A DNA stretch of 64,000 bases, from the NCBI GenBank assembly GCA_036881865.1, contig JBAJNM010000003.1, forward strand, positions 1 to 64,000, given 5' to 3'. The stretch's first letter is position 1. Each line of letters begins with the position of its first letter. The notes beneath the pieces were generated by a model. The model was given only the letters and a program-made list of their open reading frames with translations, was not told the DNA's origin and searched no databases. Below are positions 49,287-58,240 of this stretch, piece after piece. This DNA is from Parvularculales bacterium. GTDB taxonomy: Bacteria; Pseudomonadota; Alphaproteobacteria; JAPOUT01; JBAJNM01. Both the position numbers and the translations under genes were made by a program.

Positions 49287-49904
49287 TTATGTTTTGCTTG
49301 CGTTTTCAATTTGTTTCCTTAAATGGCTAAGCAGGACGGGGAACTTACCATCTCCCTTTTTTAAAATTGAGACAAAGGTAGCTCGTTGCTCTTGTGCCAG
49401 CCAGATACCAGCTACCTGAAGATCAAAAATCTTATATCCTCCATCTTCGCGGAGTAGCCACCAGTTTAGGTTTACAGACTGATCTTTTCCTGCCATAGTA
49501 ATATGGCTCTTAACTATCACTTCTTTGCCCCTTGAGCCTTTGTTGGTACTGTCTGTGATTTTTACCATTGCATCGGAGTAATCTGAAAGACGGCTGACAT
49601 AAACTTTGGTAATGAACTCTTTCAGTATATTGATGTATTCTTTGAGTTGGTCTTCTGTGGGAGTGCGGGCATATTGCCCCAGTGCAAATCGGGCAACACG
49701 GCGAATATCCACCTTGCTTACAAAAATCTTAAGAAACTCTTGTTTGCGCTGTTCTGGGTTGGAATTTTTTAGGAGGGCAATAACAGCTTCCGCTGTTTCG
49801 CCAGCAAAGGCTTCTGCCACAGCATCATCGCTAGCTAGCACATGAGCAGGGTGAGTGGCCAACACGCACAGGGCGATAGCAACACCTACAATCATGCGGG
49901 GCAT
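49287..49904 (-). CDS. mlaC: MlaC/Ttg2D family phospholipid-binding protein
   Basis: A periplasmic carrier of 205 residues with a signal peptide (about residues 1-24, ending VLASDD). The MlaC pattern is seen in FARFALGQYA-like VARFALGQYARTPTEDQLKEY, SRLSDYSDAMVKI and WWLLREDGGYKIFDLQVAGIWLA. It shuttles phospholipids between MlaA at the outer membrane and the inner-membrane MlaFEDB complex. It follows mlaA on the same strand by 77 bases. The transporter genes are not in the window. Confidence 0.92.
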   Translation of the reverse strand: MPRMIVGVAIALCVLATHPAHVLASDDAVAEAFAGETAEAVIALLKNSNPEQRKQEFLKIFVSKVDIRRVARFALGQYARTPTEDQLKEYINILKEFITKVYVSRLSDYSDAMVKITDSTNKGSRGKEVIVKSHITMAGKDQSVNLNWWLLREDGGYKIFDLQVAGIWLAQEQRATFVSILKKGDGKFPVLLSHLRKQIENASKT

Positions 49905-49981
49905 AATCGTAGAAAAATATTGGAAAACATAAGAACCTCCTGAAGTATTGAGGGTACACTATGGGTTTTTGGTGCTATCGG

Positions 49982-50821
49982 TCAAGACGAATCATCATCT
50001 AAATCAGAAATATCTGGTAGATAGTCTACACCATTTGCATTGCTACGACGTTGGCGAACGGCATTGGTTTGGCTTTGAAAATACAGATTCCGGACAGTAG
50101 CATAATAATCTACGGAGGTTTTTTCCAGATGATCAATAAGGTTTAGGTTGCGTGCCCGTAGAGAAATACCATTCACGGTACTACGTGTTATCAAAACCTT
50201 TCTACTTGCATAATAAGCGAAGGGATCAAGCGCAACATCAACGCTGCTACCAATTAAATCCCGCGGAGAGGAAGGTCCTATGATAGGTAAATGGAGATAA
50301 AAACCCGACCCAATCCCCCATACACCAAGGGTTTGGCCAAAATACCCAGTTTTTTTAGAGTATCCAAAACGGTCAGCAATATCAATCAAGCCGCCAATGC
50401 CAATCGTGCTGTTGGTGCTAAACCGCACCATAACGACCCACGCATCATACATCTCACCTTGTAGCATCGTGTTAGGCAAATAGACTGGTGTTCTGAGGTT
50501 GTCCAAAAAATTAGACACACCATTCTGAATGGGTTGCGGTATGATGCCATGATACCAAGTGGCAACTGGTTTTAGAAGTATGGCGTCAAAGAAGCGGTTG
50601 ACCTCAAACGTGTAGCGGTTGAATGGCTCTAGGGGGTCACTTATTTCTGCTACTTGGTTGGCGGTGGTTATCTGATTAGCACTCTTGTCTGGGAGTTGTT
50701 TTCCGGCACACGCACCCAGCAAAAATAGCGCTATTAGGGGCAAGGTCAGTGGCAAGGGTAAGGGGGGAGATACGATAATTTGGCGGATTGCTGAGGGTTT
50801 TCTTAACAAGACGTGAATCAT
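49982..50821 (-). CDS. mlaA: MlaA/VacJ outer-membrane lipoprotein
   Basis: A lipoprotein that removes misplaced phospholipids from the outer leaflet. A signal peptide ends at the lipobox LLGACAG. The MlaA core follows: SDPLEPFNRYTFEVNRFFDAILLKPVA, then FLDNLRTPVYLPNTMLQG, GGLIDIADRFGYSKK and GPSSPRDLIGSSVD. 279 residues. It is upstream of mlaC in a two-gene operon and diverges from the ArsR-type regulator. Confidence 0.95.
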   Translation of the reverse strand: MIHVLLRKPSAIRQIIVSPPLPLPLTLPLIALFLLGACAGKQLPDKSANQITTANQVAEISDPLEPFNRYTFEVNRFFDAILLKPVATWYHGIIPQPIQNGVSNFLDNLRTPVYLPNTMLQGEMYDAWVVMVRFSTNSTIGIGGLIDIADRFGYSKKTGYFGQTLGVWGIGSGFYLHLPIIGPSSPRDLIGSSVDVALDPFAYYASRKVLITRSTVNGISLRARNLNLIDHLEKTSVDYYATVRNLYFQSQTNAVRQRRSNANGVDYLPDISDLDDDSS

Positions 50822-50968
50822 GACGAAAGAGTATATCGCGTTGTGTGATTCTAAACCAGAGAATCGGTTATGAGGTTTCTCGTACTTGTATGTAGAGTAA
50901 GTTTACCATATAAGTATGTCTTTATGTTTGCTAGAGAGATAGAGGAACAGAATAGGTAACAGGATAAT

Positions 50969-52006
50969 ATGCAGAATAATGATGGCAAACTACACAGTGA
51001 CACATTGCTAACGGCGCTCAGGGCTGTGGGAGATTCTACCAGACTGCGTATTCTGATCATTCTGTCTCATGGTGAATTGACGGTCAGTGAGCTTACGCGT
51101 GTCTTGGACCAGAGTCAGCCTCGTGTGAGTCGTCATCTTAAATGTCTTGCTGCGGCGGGTCTCGTGGTGCGCCACAGAGAGGGGACATGGGTTTTGTATC
51201 GACTGGCGGATAGGGCAGTGATGGGAGAGATTGTGCGCTCTCTGGTGGGTTGGGTAGAAACGGATGACGATATTGTTCGGCGTGATGAAGGGCGTCTGTC
51301 GGCTGTGCGTCATGACCGGGCGGTTCAGGCGGCTGCGTATTTTCGGAGCAATGCTGCTGCGTGGGATAGAGTGCGGGCACTTCATGTGTCAGAGGCTTCT
51401 GTTGAGGAGGCTATGTTAGAGATGGCCTCGCAGGCGCACTTTGATGTCATGGTGGATTTGGGTACGGGTACGGGGCGCATGTTGGAGACGTTTGCCGGAC
51501 GAATAAAGCAAGGTATTGGTTTTGATGTCAGTCATGAAATGCTGTTTTTTGCGCGTACCAATTTGGAACGGGCAGATCTAGGTCATTGTCAGGTGCGTCA
51601 TGGCGATATCTATAACGTGCCTCTAGCGGATAATGTGGCAGATTTAGTAGTGATGCATCAGGTGTTGCATTATCTGGATAATCCGGCGGGGGCTGTTAGA
51701 GAGGCGGGTCGATTGTTGCGACCAAAGAAGGGACGATTGGTGGTAGCGGATTATGCACCTCATGATTTGGAGTTTTTACGTCAAGAGCATGCTCATCGGC
51801 GGTTGGGGTTTCGCGCTGAGGAGGTAGCGGCGTGGATGCGTGAGGCTGGTTTCGGACTGATAGAGATGCGTTCTTTATCTGATAATAATGGCGAAAATCC
51901 TTTGAAGGTTGTTATCTGGGCCAGCAAGCGACAAGGTCGTGCGGTAAGGGTACCGCGCGCCTATCATGAGGGTGTTCATAAGGTTGAAATCAATAATTAT
52001 GGATGA
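50969..52006 (+). CDS. ArsR-type regulator fused to a SAM-dependent methyltransferase
   Basis: Residues 8-75 form an ArsR winged helix (VGDSTRLRILIILSHGELTVSELTRVLDQSQPRVSRHLKCLAAAGLV). Residues about 145-310 form a class I methyltransferase (VMVDLGTGTGRMLETFAG, GFDVSHEML, VMHQVLHYLDNP). The metal-site cysteines of arsenic or zinc sensors are absent. It overlaps metF by eight bases, and the operon makes methionine, the precursor of SAM. A plausible role is repression of metF-metH in response to SAM, but that is inference. No SAM riboswitch was recognised upstream. Confidence 0.92.
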   Translation: MQNNDGKLHSDTLLTALRAVGDSTRLRILIILSHGELTVSELTRVLDQSQPRVSRHLKCLAAAGLVVRHREGTWVLYRLADRAVMGEIVRSLVGWVETDDDIVRRDEGRLSAVRHDRAVQAAAYFRSNAAAWDRVRALHVSEASVEEAMLEMASQAHFDVMVDLGTGTGRMLETFAGRIKQGIGFDVSHEMLFFARTNLERADLGHCQVRHGDIYNVPLADNVADLVVMHQVLHYLDNPAGAVREAGRLLRPKKGRLVVADYAPHDLEFLRQEHAHRRLGFRAEEVAAWMREAGFGLIEMRSLSDNNGENPLKVVIWASKRQGRAVRVPRAYHEGVHKVEINNYG

Positions 52007-52889
52007 AGTGCAACTCTCGTTTGAGTTTTTTCCGCCCTCCAGTGAGGCCATGGAGGTGCGCCTTTGGAAAGCGGTTGAAGGCCTTGTGCCTTTAAGCCCT
52101 CGCTTTGTGTCTGTTACTTATGGTGCAGGGGGCAATATCCGCACCCGCACTCATGAGACGGTCAAACGGATACACAAGGAAACAAGTTTAGCGGTCGCGG
52201 CTCATCTTACGTGTGTTGCGGCTAGCAGGGATGAGATTGATGCCATCGTGCGAGATTATTGCGATGCGGGTATTTCTCACATTGTCGCCCTGCGCGGTGA
52301 TATGCCCGATGGCAGTTCTTACAACTCTCATGAGCAGGGCTATGCCTCAACACCTGAGATGATAATTGGTATCCGCAATCAAGGTGTAAGTGAAATTAGT
52401 GTTAGTGCTTATCCTGAAGTTCATCCGGATACATCGTCTATGGCGGCTGATATTGAACTGCTGCGGCGCAAGGTAGAGGCAGGTGCGGTGCGAGCGATAA
52501 CTCAGTTTTGTTTTGAGACGGATGATATTTTGCGCTACCGCGATAAAGTACGCGCAGCGGGTTTAGAGATACCTATTGTACCAGGTTTACTACCGGTGAC
52601 CGAATTTAACGGCATGGCTCGCATGGCGAGACGTTGTGGAGCCAGTGTGCCAGATTGGTTAACCCGTAGATATGAGGGGCTCGAAGATCAGCCAGAGGCT
52701 TGCAAGCAAATGGCTGTTTGCATGGCAGTTGAGCAATGCCAACGTCTTCTTGAACATGGTATTACAATGCTTCACTTTTATACTCTGAATAGAGCAGAAA
52801 TCGTGTCTGCTATTTGTCAATCTATTGGTGTGGAGGCCTCTTCACTGTGTTCTTTGCATGATTTATCAACAGCGAATAGAAATGAATAA
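51999..52889 (+). CDS. metF: Methylenetetrahydrofolate reductase
   Basis: Makes 5-methyl-THF, the methyl donor for Met[49 protein letters not shown] and the C-terminal [16 protein letters not shown] are typical. The frame opens at 51966, but the ATG at 51999, within the end of the regulator gene, gives the expected 296 residues. Its stop shares a base with the metH start. The glycine cleavage operon supplies methylene-THF upstream of this step. Confidence 0.96.
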   Translation: MDEVQLSFEFFPPSSEAMEVRLWKAVEGLVPLSPRFVSVTYGAGGNIRTRTHETVKRIHKETSLAVAAHLTCVAASRDEIDAIVRDYCDAGISHIVALRGDMPDGSSYNSHEQGYASTPEMIIGIRNQGVSEISVSAYPEVHPDTSSMAADIELLRRKVEAGAVRAITQFCFETDDILRYRDKVRAAGLEIPIVPGLLPVTEFNGMARMARRCGASVPDWLTRRYEGLEDQPEACKQMAVCMAVEQCQRLLEHGITMLHFYTLNRAEIVSAICQSIGVEASSLCSLHDLSTANRNE

Positions 52890-55800
52890 TGGCTCAGGAT
52901 TGTTCCAATGAGGCAAAACGCACTGAAGCGCTAGTACAGCGTTTGAATTCACGTATTTTGGTGTTGGATGGAGCGATGGGATCTCTTATTCAGGGACACG
53001 GTCTTGAGGAGGGAGATTATCGAGGAACACGGTTTTCTGATTGGCGCTGTGATCTGAAGGGAAACAATGAATTACTCACCTTAACGCGACCAGATATCAT
53101 TGAGGGCATTCATCAGACTTATCTTGAAGCGGGTGCGGATATTGTAGAAACTAATACGTTTTCAGCGACAAGTGTGGCTCAGGCTGATTATGGCACACAG
53201 GGTTTTGCGTATGAGTTGAATTATGAGGGGGCGCGTTTAGCGCGTCAGGCGTGTGATGCTTTTATGGAGCACCACAAAGAGAAGATATGCTTTGTGGCGG
53301 GGGCTATGGGTCCGACACCTCGTACGGCATCTTTGTCGCCGGATGTAAGCGACGCTAGTGCGCGCAATATTACCTATGATGAGTTACGGGTTGCTTATGA
53401 GGAGGCTACGCGGGGGCTTTTATCGGGCGGTGCGGATTTGTTGTTGGTGGAGACTATTATTGACACGTTGAACGCTAAGGCAGCACTTCATGCAGTTGCG
53501 GATGTGTTTAAAGAGATGAGATGGCGCGTACCAGTTATTGTGTCGGGCACGATTACTGATAAGTCGGGGCGTACTCTTTCTGGTCAGACGGTAGAGGCGT
53601 TTTGGTATTCCATCCGTCATATACGTCCTTTAGCGGTAGGTTTGAACTGTGCGTTGGGGGCAGAGCAATTACGCCCTTGGCTTGTTGATTTGTCACGGGT
53701 GGCAGATGTTCCTGTGAGCATCTATCCCAATGCTGGGCTACCCAATGCTTTTGGTGAGTATAACCAAACTGCGGATCAAATGGCAGAGCATGTGGGCCAG
53801 TTTGCACGTGAAGGGCTCGTTAATTTGGTCGGTGGGTGTTGTGGGACAACACCCGAGCATATTCGTGCTCTCTGTGGGGCGGTAAAAAATGTTGCCCCAC
53901 GTTCTGTGCCGGATTTTGTACCCTTATTGCGGCTTTCAGGGTTAGAGCCGTTTACTCTGACGGGAGATATTCCCTTTGTTAATATAGGGGAGCGCACCAA
54001 CATGACCGGCTCGGCACGGTTTCGCAAGCTTATTACTGATGGAGATTATGATGCTGCCCTAGAGGTAGCCCGCCAGCAGGTGGAAAATGGTGCTCAGATC
54101 ATTGATGTTAATATGGACGAAGGGATGTTGGATTCTGTTGCAGCTATGACGCGATTTTTGAATCTTGTTGCCGGTGAACCAGATATTGCGCGTGTGCCAG
54201 TGATGATTGACTCATCAAGGTGGGAGGTTTTAGAGGCCGGTCTTAAGTGTGTGCAGGGTAAAGCGATTGTGAACTCTATCAGTCTCAAGGAAGGTGAGAA
54301 GGTTTTTCTTGAGCAAGCGGTTCTTGTGTTGCGTTATGGGGCGGCAGTGGTTGTGATGGCTTTTGATGAACAAGGGCAAGCGGAAACGCTTGAGCGCAAG
54401 ATGGAGATTATCTCTCGTGCTTATGGTTTGCTGACGGAGAAAGTGGGTTTTCCACCGGAAGATATTATTTTTGATCCCAATATATTTGCCGTTGCTACCG
54501 GTATTGAAGAACATAATGAGTATGCCAAAGCCTATATTGAAGCTGTAGGTCAGATACGCAATAAGATTCCCCATGCTCATGTATCGGGTGGGGTATCTAA
54601 TTTGTCATTTTCGTTTCGAGGTAATGATGCAATACGGGAGGCTATGCACACGGTCTTTTTGCATCATGCGATTGCGGCGGGCATGGACATGGGCATCGTC
54701 AATGCAGGTCAGCTGGGGCTTTATGGAAACGTTCCAGATGATTTACGGGAGCGAATTGAGGACGTGCTGTTTAATCGACGGTCAGATGCCGCCGATCGCT
54801 TGCTTGATTTTTCGGAGACGTATGGTGGGTACAGTGCTAGCAAGCAGGTGCGGGATGTTTCATGGCGTGACAAGTCGGCAGAAGAGAGGCTTATTTATGC
54901 TTTGGTCAATGGTATTGGCGAGTTTGTAGAGGAGGATGTAGAGGAGGCTCGCAAAGCAGCAGAACGTCCATTGCATGTGATTGAAGGTCCGTTGATGGAT
55001 GGCATGAATGTTGTGGGCGAGTTGTTCGGTGAGGGAAAAATGTTTTTACCTCAGGTAGTTAAAAGTGCACGTGTTATGAAGCAGGCGGTTGCAGTTTTGT
55101 TGCCTTATATGAAGGAGGAGGAAGGCAAGGGCGAGAATCGGCATTTTGCAGGTCGTATCTTGATGGCCACTGTTAAGGGAGACGTACATGATATTGGCAA
55201 GAACATTGTTGGGGTTGTCTTGCAGTGTAACAACTACGAAGTGATTGATTTAGGGGTGATGACACCTTTGCCGGATATTTTGTCGTCAGCCCGTAAACAT
55301 GATGTGGATATAATTGGTTTGTCGGGGCTTATAACGCCAAGTCTGGATGAGATGTGTGCTGTGGCCTCAGAGTTGCAGCGAGAAGGTTTTGATATTCCGT
55401 TGCTTATTGGAGGGGCTACGACAAGTTTAGCTCATACAGCGGTTAAGATACATCCTTGCTATGGGAGGGGTCAGGCGGTTTATGTGCCTGATGCGAGTCG
55501 TGCGGTAGGGGTTGTAGCGAGTCTGTTGTCGCCGGATAAACGTGCGGATTATGTAGATACCATCGCTCACGATTATGATGAGTTCGCTACCCGTTATCGT
55601 AATGCTCAGGAGGAGGTAGGGCGGTGCGCTCTAGTGGAGGCACGTGCCAACCGGTTGACGCCCGATTGGGCGGCTTATGTGCCACTACAGCCTTCTTTTG
55701 TGGGAGTGCGGCATTTTGATAATTATTCCTTAGAGAAGCTAGAGCGTTATATTGACTGGCAACCGTTTTTTAGGACATGGGAATTGGTTGGGACGTTTCC

Positions 55801-56623
55801 GGCTATTTTGGATGATGATATTGTAGGTCCTACGGCGATGCAACTGTATGACGATGCCTGCGTCATGTTGCGGCGGATGATTAGCGAGGGTTGGTTGACA
55901 GCACGTGGTGTTATCGGCTTTTGGCCCGCCAATAGTGTTGGTGATGATATTGAGATTTATGGCGACGAGGAGCGTACGCAGTGTCTTGGTGTTTTTCATA
56001 CTATAAGGCAACAAATGATGCGTCGTGGTGGTAGGCGGCCTAATTTGGCTTTGGCAGATTTTGTAGCGCCCAAAGAAACGGGTTTGCGCGATTATATTGG
56101 GGGTTTTGCGCTGACAGCCGGTCATGGCGAGGATGAAGTAGCTCAGCGTTTTGAGCATAATGGTGATGACTATAATTCTATTCTCTCAAAGGCTCTGGCA
56201 GATCGTTTGGCGGAAGCTTTTGCTGAATGTATGCACGAGCAAGTGCGCCGCGAGTTCTGGGGTTATGCTACTGATGAGGTGTTGACTAATGAGCAACTTA
56301 TTGCTGAGGCCTATCAGGGTATTCGTCCAGCACCAGGTTATCCGGCGCAGCCGGATCACACGGAAAAACGTCTCTTATTTGATGTGTTGAACGCTGAATA
56401 TCACACGGGAATTCGTTTAACGGAAAATTTGGCTATGTGGCCGGGCTCTTCGGTGAGCGGGCTTTATTTCAGTCATCCAGAGAGCGTCTATTTTGGAGTT
56501 GGCCGTATAGACCGGGATCAGGTAACGGATTATGCTGTTCGGAAGGGTATGACGGTAGCCGAAGTGGAGCGTTGGCTTGGGCATATTTTGAGTTATACGC
56601 CCAATCAATCAGCTGCAGCCTAG
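52889..56623 (+). CDS. metH: Cobalamin-dependent methionine synthase
   Basis: The full four-module enzyme, 1244 residues. The homocysteine domain has zinc ligands in [12 protein letters not shown] and [10 protein letters not shown] (near 314). The pterin domain has [16 protein letters not shown]. The B12 domain has the cobalt-binding histidine in DVHDIGKN (near 764) and GLSGLITPS. The reactivation domain has [12 protein letters not shown] (near 1145) and [12 protein letters not shown]. No split or truncation, unlike in some alphaproteobacteria. The organism must obtain or make B12. Confidence 0.97.
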   Translation: MAQDCSNEAKRTEALVQRLNSRILVLDGAMGSLIQGHGLEEGDYRGTRFSDWRCDLKGNNELLTLTRPDIIEGIHQTYLEAGADIVETNTFSATSVAQADYGTQGFAYELNYEGARLARQACDAFMEHHKEKICFVAGAMGPTPRTASLSPDVSDASARNITYDELRVAYEEATRGLLSGGADLLLVETIIDTLNAKAALHAVADVFKEMRWRVPVIVSGTITDKSGRTLSGQTVEAFWYSIRHIRPLAVGLNCALGAEQLRPWLVDLSRVADVPVSIYPNAGLPNAFGEYNQTADQMAEHVGQFAREGLVNLVGGCCGTTPEHIRALCGAVKNVAPRSVPDFVPLLRLSGLEPFTLTGDIPFVNIGERTNMTGSARFRKLITDGDYDAALEVARQQVENGAQIIDVNMDEGMLDSVAAMTRFLNLVAGEPDIARVPVMIDSSRWEVLEAGLKCVQGKAIVNSISLKEGEKVFLEQAVLVLRYGAAVVVMAFDEQGQAETLERKMEIISRAYGLLTEKVGFPPEDIIFDPNIFAVATGIEEHNEYAKAYIEAVGQIRNKIPHAHVSGGVSNLSFSFRGNDAIREAMHTVFLHHAIAAGMDMGIVNAGQLGLYGNVPDDLRERIEDVLFNRRSDAADRLLDFSETYGGYSASKQVRDVSWRDKSAEERLIYALVNGIGEFVEEDVEEARKAAERPLHVIEGPLMDGMNVVGELFGEGKMFLPQVVKSARVMKQAVAVLLPYMKEEEGKGENRHFAGRILMATVKGDVHDIGKNIVGVVLQCNNYEVIDLGVMTPLPDILSSARKHDVDIIGLSGLITPSLDEMCAVASELQREGFDIPLLIGGATTSLAHTAVKIHPCYGRGQAVYVPDASRAVGVVASLLSPDKRADYVDTIAHDYDEFATRYRNAQEEVGRCALVEARANRLTPDWAAYVPLQPSFVGVRHFDNYSLEKLERYIDWQPFFRTWELVGTFPAILDDDIVGPTAMQLYDDACVMLRRMISEGWLTARGVIGFWPANSVGDDIEIYGDEERTQCLGVFHTIRQQMMRRGGRRPNLALADFVAPKETGLRDYIGGFALTAGHGEDEVAQRFEHNGDDYNSILSKALADRLAEAFAECMHEQVRREFWGYATDEVLTNEQLIAEAYQGIRPAPGYPAQPDHTEKRLLFDVLNAEYHTGIRLTENLAMWPGSSVSGLYFSHPESVYFGVGRIDRDQVTDYAVRKGMTVAEVERWLGHILSYTPNQSAAA

Positions 56624-56783
56624 TTTGGTTAGCGATAGGCATTCACGGGGGGGATTGAAGGAAAATCAGTATTAGTGATAAGTTCAAGAGCCTCACGTGC
56701 CTTGAACTTTAATGGGCCAGTTTTTATCATAGATAGAGCGGATACCCATTTGCGCTGGATAGATTTTACTTAACTTGGTTTTT

Positions 56784-56924
56784 TTACGCCAAGTTATTGT
56801 GGTTTTTAGTGAAAACCCTTTCAATCTTTTCTGTGTCTTGCTCTGTCCATGGCCCGCCATGATGCAGTTTCTGTATCAGTCTCCTTAAATCTTGCAAATC
56901 TGATGTATTCTTTATCACTACCAT
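56784..56924 (-). CDS. Small open frame, 46 residues, in the metH-tilS decayed zone
   Basis: An ATG at 56924 (minus strand) opens 46 codons with the composition of a real helical protein (LRRLIQKLHHGGPWTEQDTE), ending in TAA. There is no ribosome site and no homology I recognise. The flanking DNA, 56624-56783 and 56925-56967, holds nothing else that I can identify. It may be a remnant. Confidence 0.25.
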   Translation of the reverse strand: MVVIKNTSDLQDLRRLIQKLHHGGPWTEQDTEKIERVFTKNHNNLA

Positions 56925-56967
56925 AAAGTAAAGGAAGTGTGATAGAGAATTATATCTCTATATGTGA

Positions 56968-57563
56968 TTGGTTACACAACACCAGATCGTGATCGGATTA
57001 TTTTTTACTATCGCTCTGATTTTCTCTGTGCACAAAGATGGCTCGGGCAGATGGAACAGTAAGTGATAATGAAATCTGTGCCTTTCATGATGTATTGCGG
57101 GTGCCTCCTGAACAAGAAAAACGAGTGGAGCAGTTTTGGTATTTAGCACAGCAAGGTGTTGTAGGATATGAAGCCTATGCGAGTCAGATTATGCGTTTCT
57201 ATAGTGATAAGATTGGCATTTTGGAGGATGTTCTTGCGGGACTTTTTCATGTTGCGTTGGCAGATGGTAGCGGGATTGACTCCCATGAAGAAGTTTTTTT
57301 GGTAAGAGTTTCTGAGGTTTTTGGTTTCTCTCATGCTGAGTTTCAGCGTATCTATGCGAGCCATATGGGGTTGGTGGAGGAAAGCCTTTATCTTGTTTTG
57401 GAGTTAGAGTCAGGAACTAGCCTTGAGTCTGTGCGTGAGGCGTGGCGGCATTTGGTGAGGGAAAATCACCCTGACCGCTTGGATAGCCCGAGGCGTGTCA
57501 GAGGAGTTGTTTCAACAAGCCCTAATCCTCTTGACTATCAAATACTCTGAGTTATCAAAGTGA
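56968..57563 (+). pseudogene. TerB/J-domain (DjlA-like) co-chaperone gene, frameshifted
   Basis: The central frame (57038-57550) encodes a TerB-like helical domain (MARADGTVSDNEICAFHDVL, DVLAGLFHVALADG, VSEVFGFSHAEFQRI) and the start of a J-domain with HPD in VRENHPDRL. Family members continue as DRLIARGVPEEF and have a hydrophobic stretch before K-MARADG. Here an extra G at 57481/57482 moves that continuation (IARGVSEELFQQA) into another frame, and an extra G at 57037 cuts off the upstream FFTIALIFSVHK. The glycine-rich N-terminus is absent. These changes suggest a decayed gene, though translation of the middle part cannot be excluded. Confidence 0.7.
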
Positions 57564-57620
57564 TATTATAGCACATAATGCTATCATCTCATGAGCAAAA
57601 TACTAAACTAAGGTAATTAT

Positions 57621-58208
57621 ATACTTTAGTGGAAAATGTCATCAGGCATAGTGGAAAGTTTGATACGCCCCGTTACTGCATTATTTTACCGGTATTGAGC
57701 CTAATTGGAAGCTGGTATGCTTTAGTCCCTTTAAGCACTTCCTTTTTCTTTTCATAGTCAAACGGCGTTTTTCCCCGCTGGTCTCTCGCCTGCGGGTTAG
57801 CCTCGCGATTCAGTAGCACTTCCACCACCTCCTGGTGTGTTTATCCTACCCACTGAAAAATGAAGAGGCGTCCAACCAAGAGTAGTTGGGTACCTATATC
57901 GGCATTGCTTTTGAGAGTGGACTCAACATCCGCTACCGTAGCCGTATACCAAAATTCAAAACTCAACAATACATTACCCTGTATCGCTAGAGTTGCAGGC
58001 CATACAACCAGCAAAACGGGCCACCCAGTATCGCCGCTGGCGCTCTGGAGCAAGATAACAGAATGATTTTTGCTTTATTTTTACTTCTCTCCCGCCATAT
58101 TCACAGATGCCTCCACATATTTCAGGATTAAGATCCTTGAGAAAATTTAACCGACTAAAAAACGTTAGTATTCTGGAGGCCTTACTGGGAATCCGTCCAC
58201 TAAAGTAT
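57621..58208. repeat. 12-bp inverted repeats around the ankyrin pseudogene
   Basis: ATACTTTAGTGG at 57621-57632 is the exact reverse complement of CCACTAAAGTAT at 58197-58208, 564 bases apart. The ankyrin pseudogene lies between them. The left arm is preceded by TTAT, giving TTATATACTTTAGTGG, which resembles TTATATACTTAGGGG at 20037 beside the intact ankyrin gene. The stretches 57564-57672 and 58061-58240 hold nothing else I recognise. Confidence 0.55.
57673..58060 (-). pseudogene. Decayed ankyrin-repeat gene, relative of the one at 20187
   Basis: Three minus-strand frames together spell a short version of the ankyrin protein at 20187. From about 57990 the N-terminal block reads NVLLSFEFWYTATVADVES, matching NVLLESEFWETATIEDVET. 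Next, in a second frame, comes GWTPLHFSVG. Then a third frame gives HQEVVEVLLNREANPQARD, RGKTPFDYEKKK and LKGTKAYQL before the TAA at 57675-57673, matching TPFD and LKDTKAYWL. There are thus at least two frameshifts and only about one repeat left. The signal peptide is not in frame with a good start. Confidence 0.82.
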
Positions 58209-58240
58209 GTCGTTCCCCTAATTTTTGTTGGCGGATCTGG

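Noticed and set aside
50822-50968. SAM riboswitch upstream of the regulator-metF-metH operon
   Set aside because: I looked for SAM-II and related conserved cores and did not find one in this 147-base gap.
55739-56158. 139-codon minus-strand frame inside metH
   Set aside because: It is antisense to the conserved reactivation domain of metH.
56774-56797. AACTTGG / CCAAGTT stem with a T-rich loop as a terminator for metH
   Set aside because: The T-run is in the loop, not after the stem, so it does not fit an intrinsic terminator in either direction.
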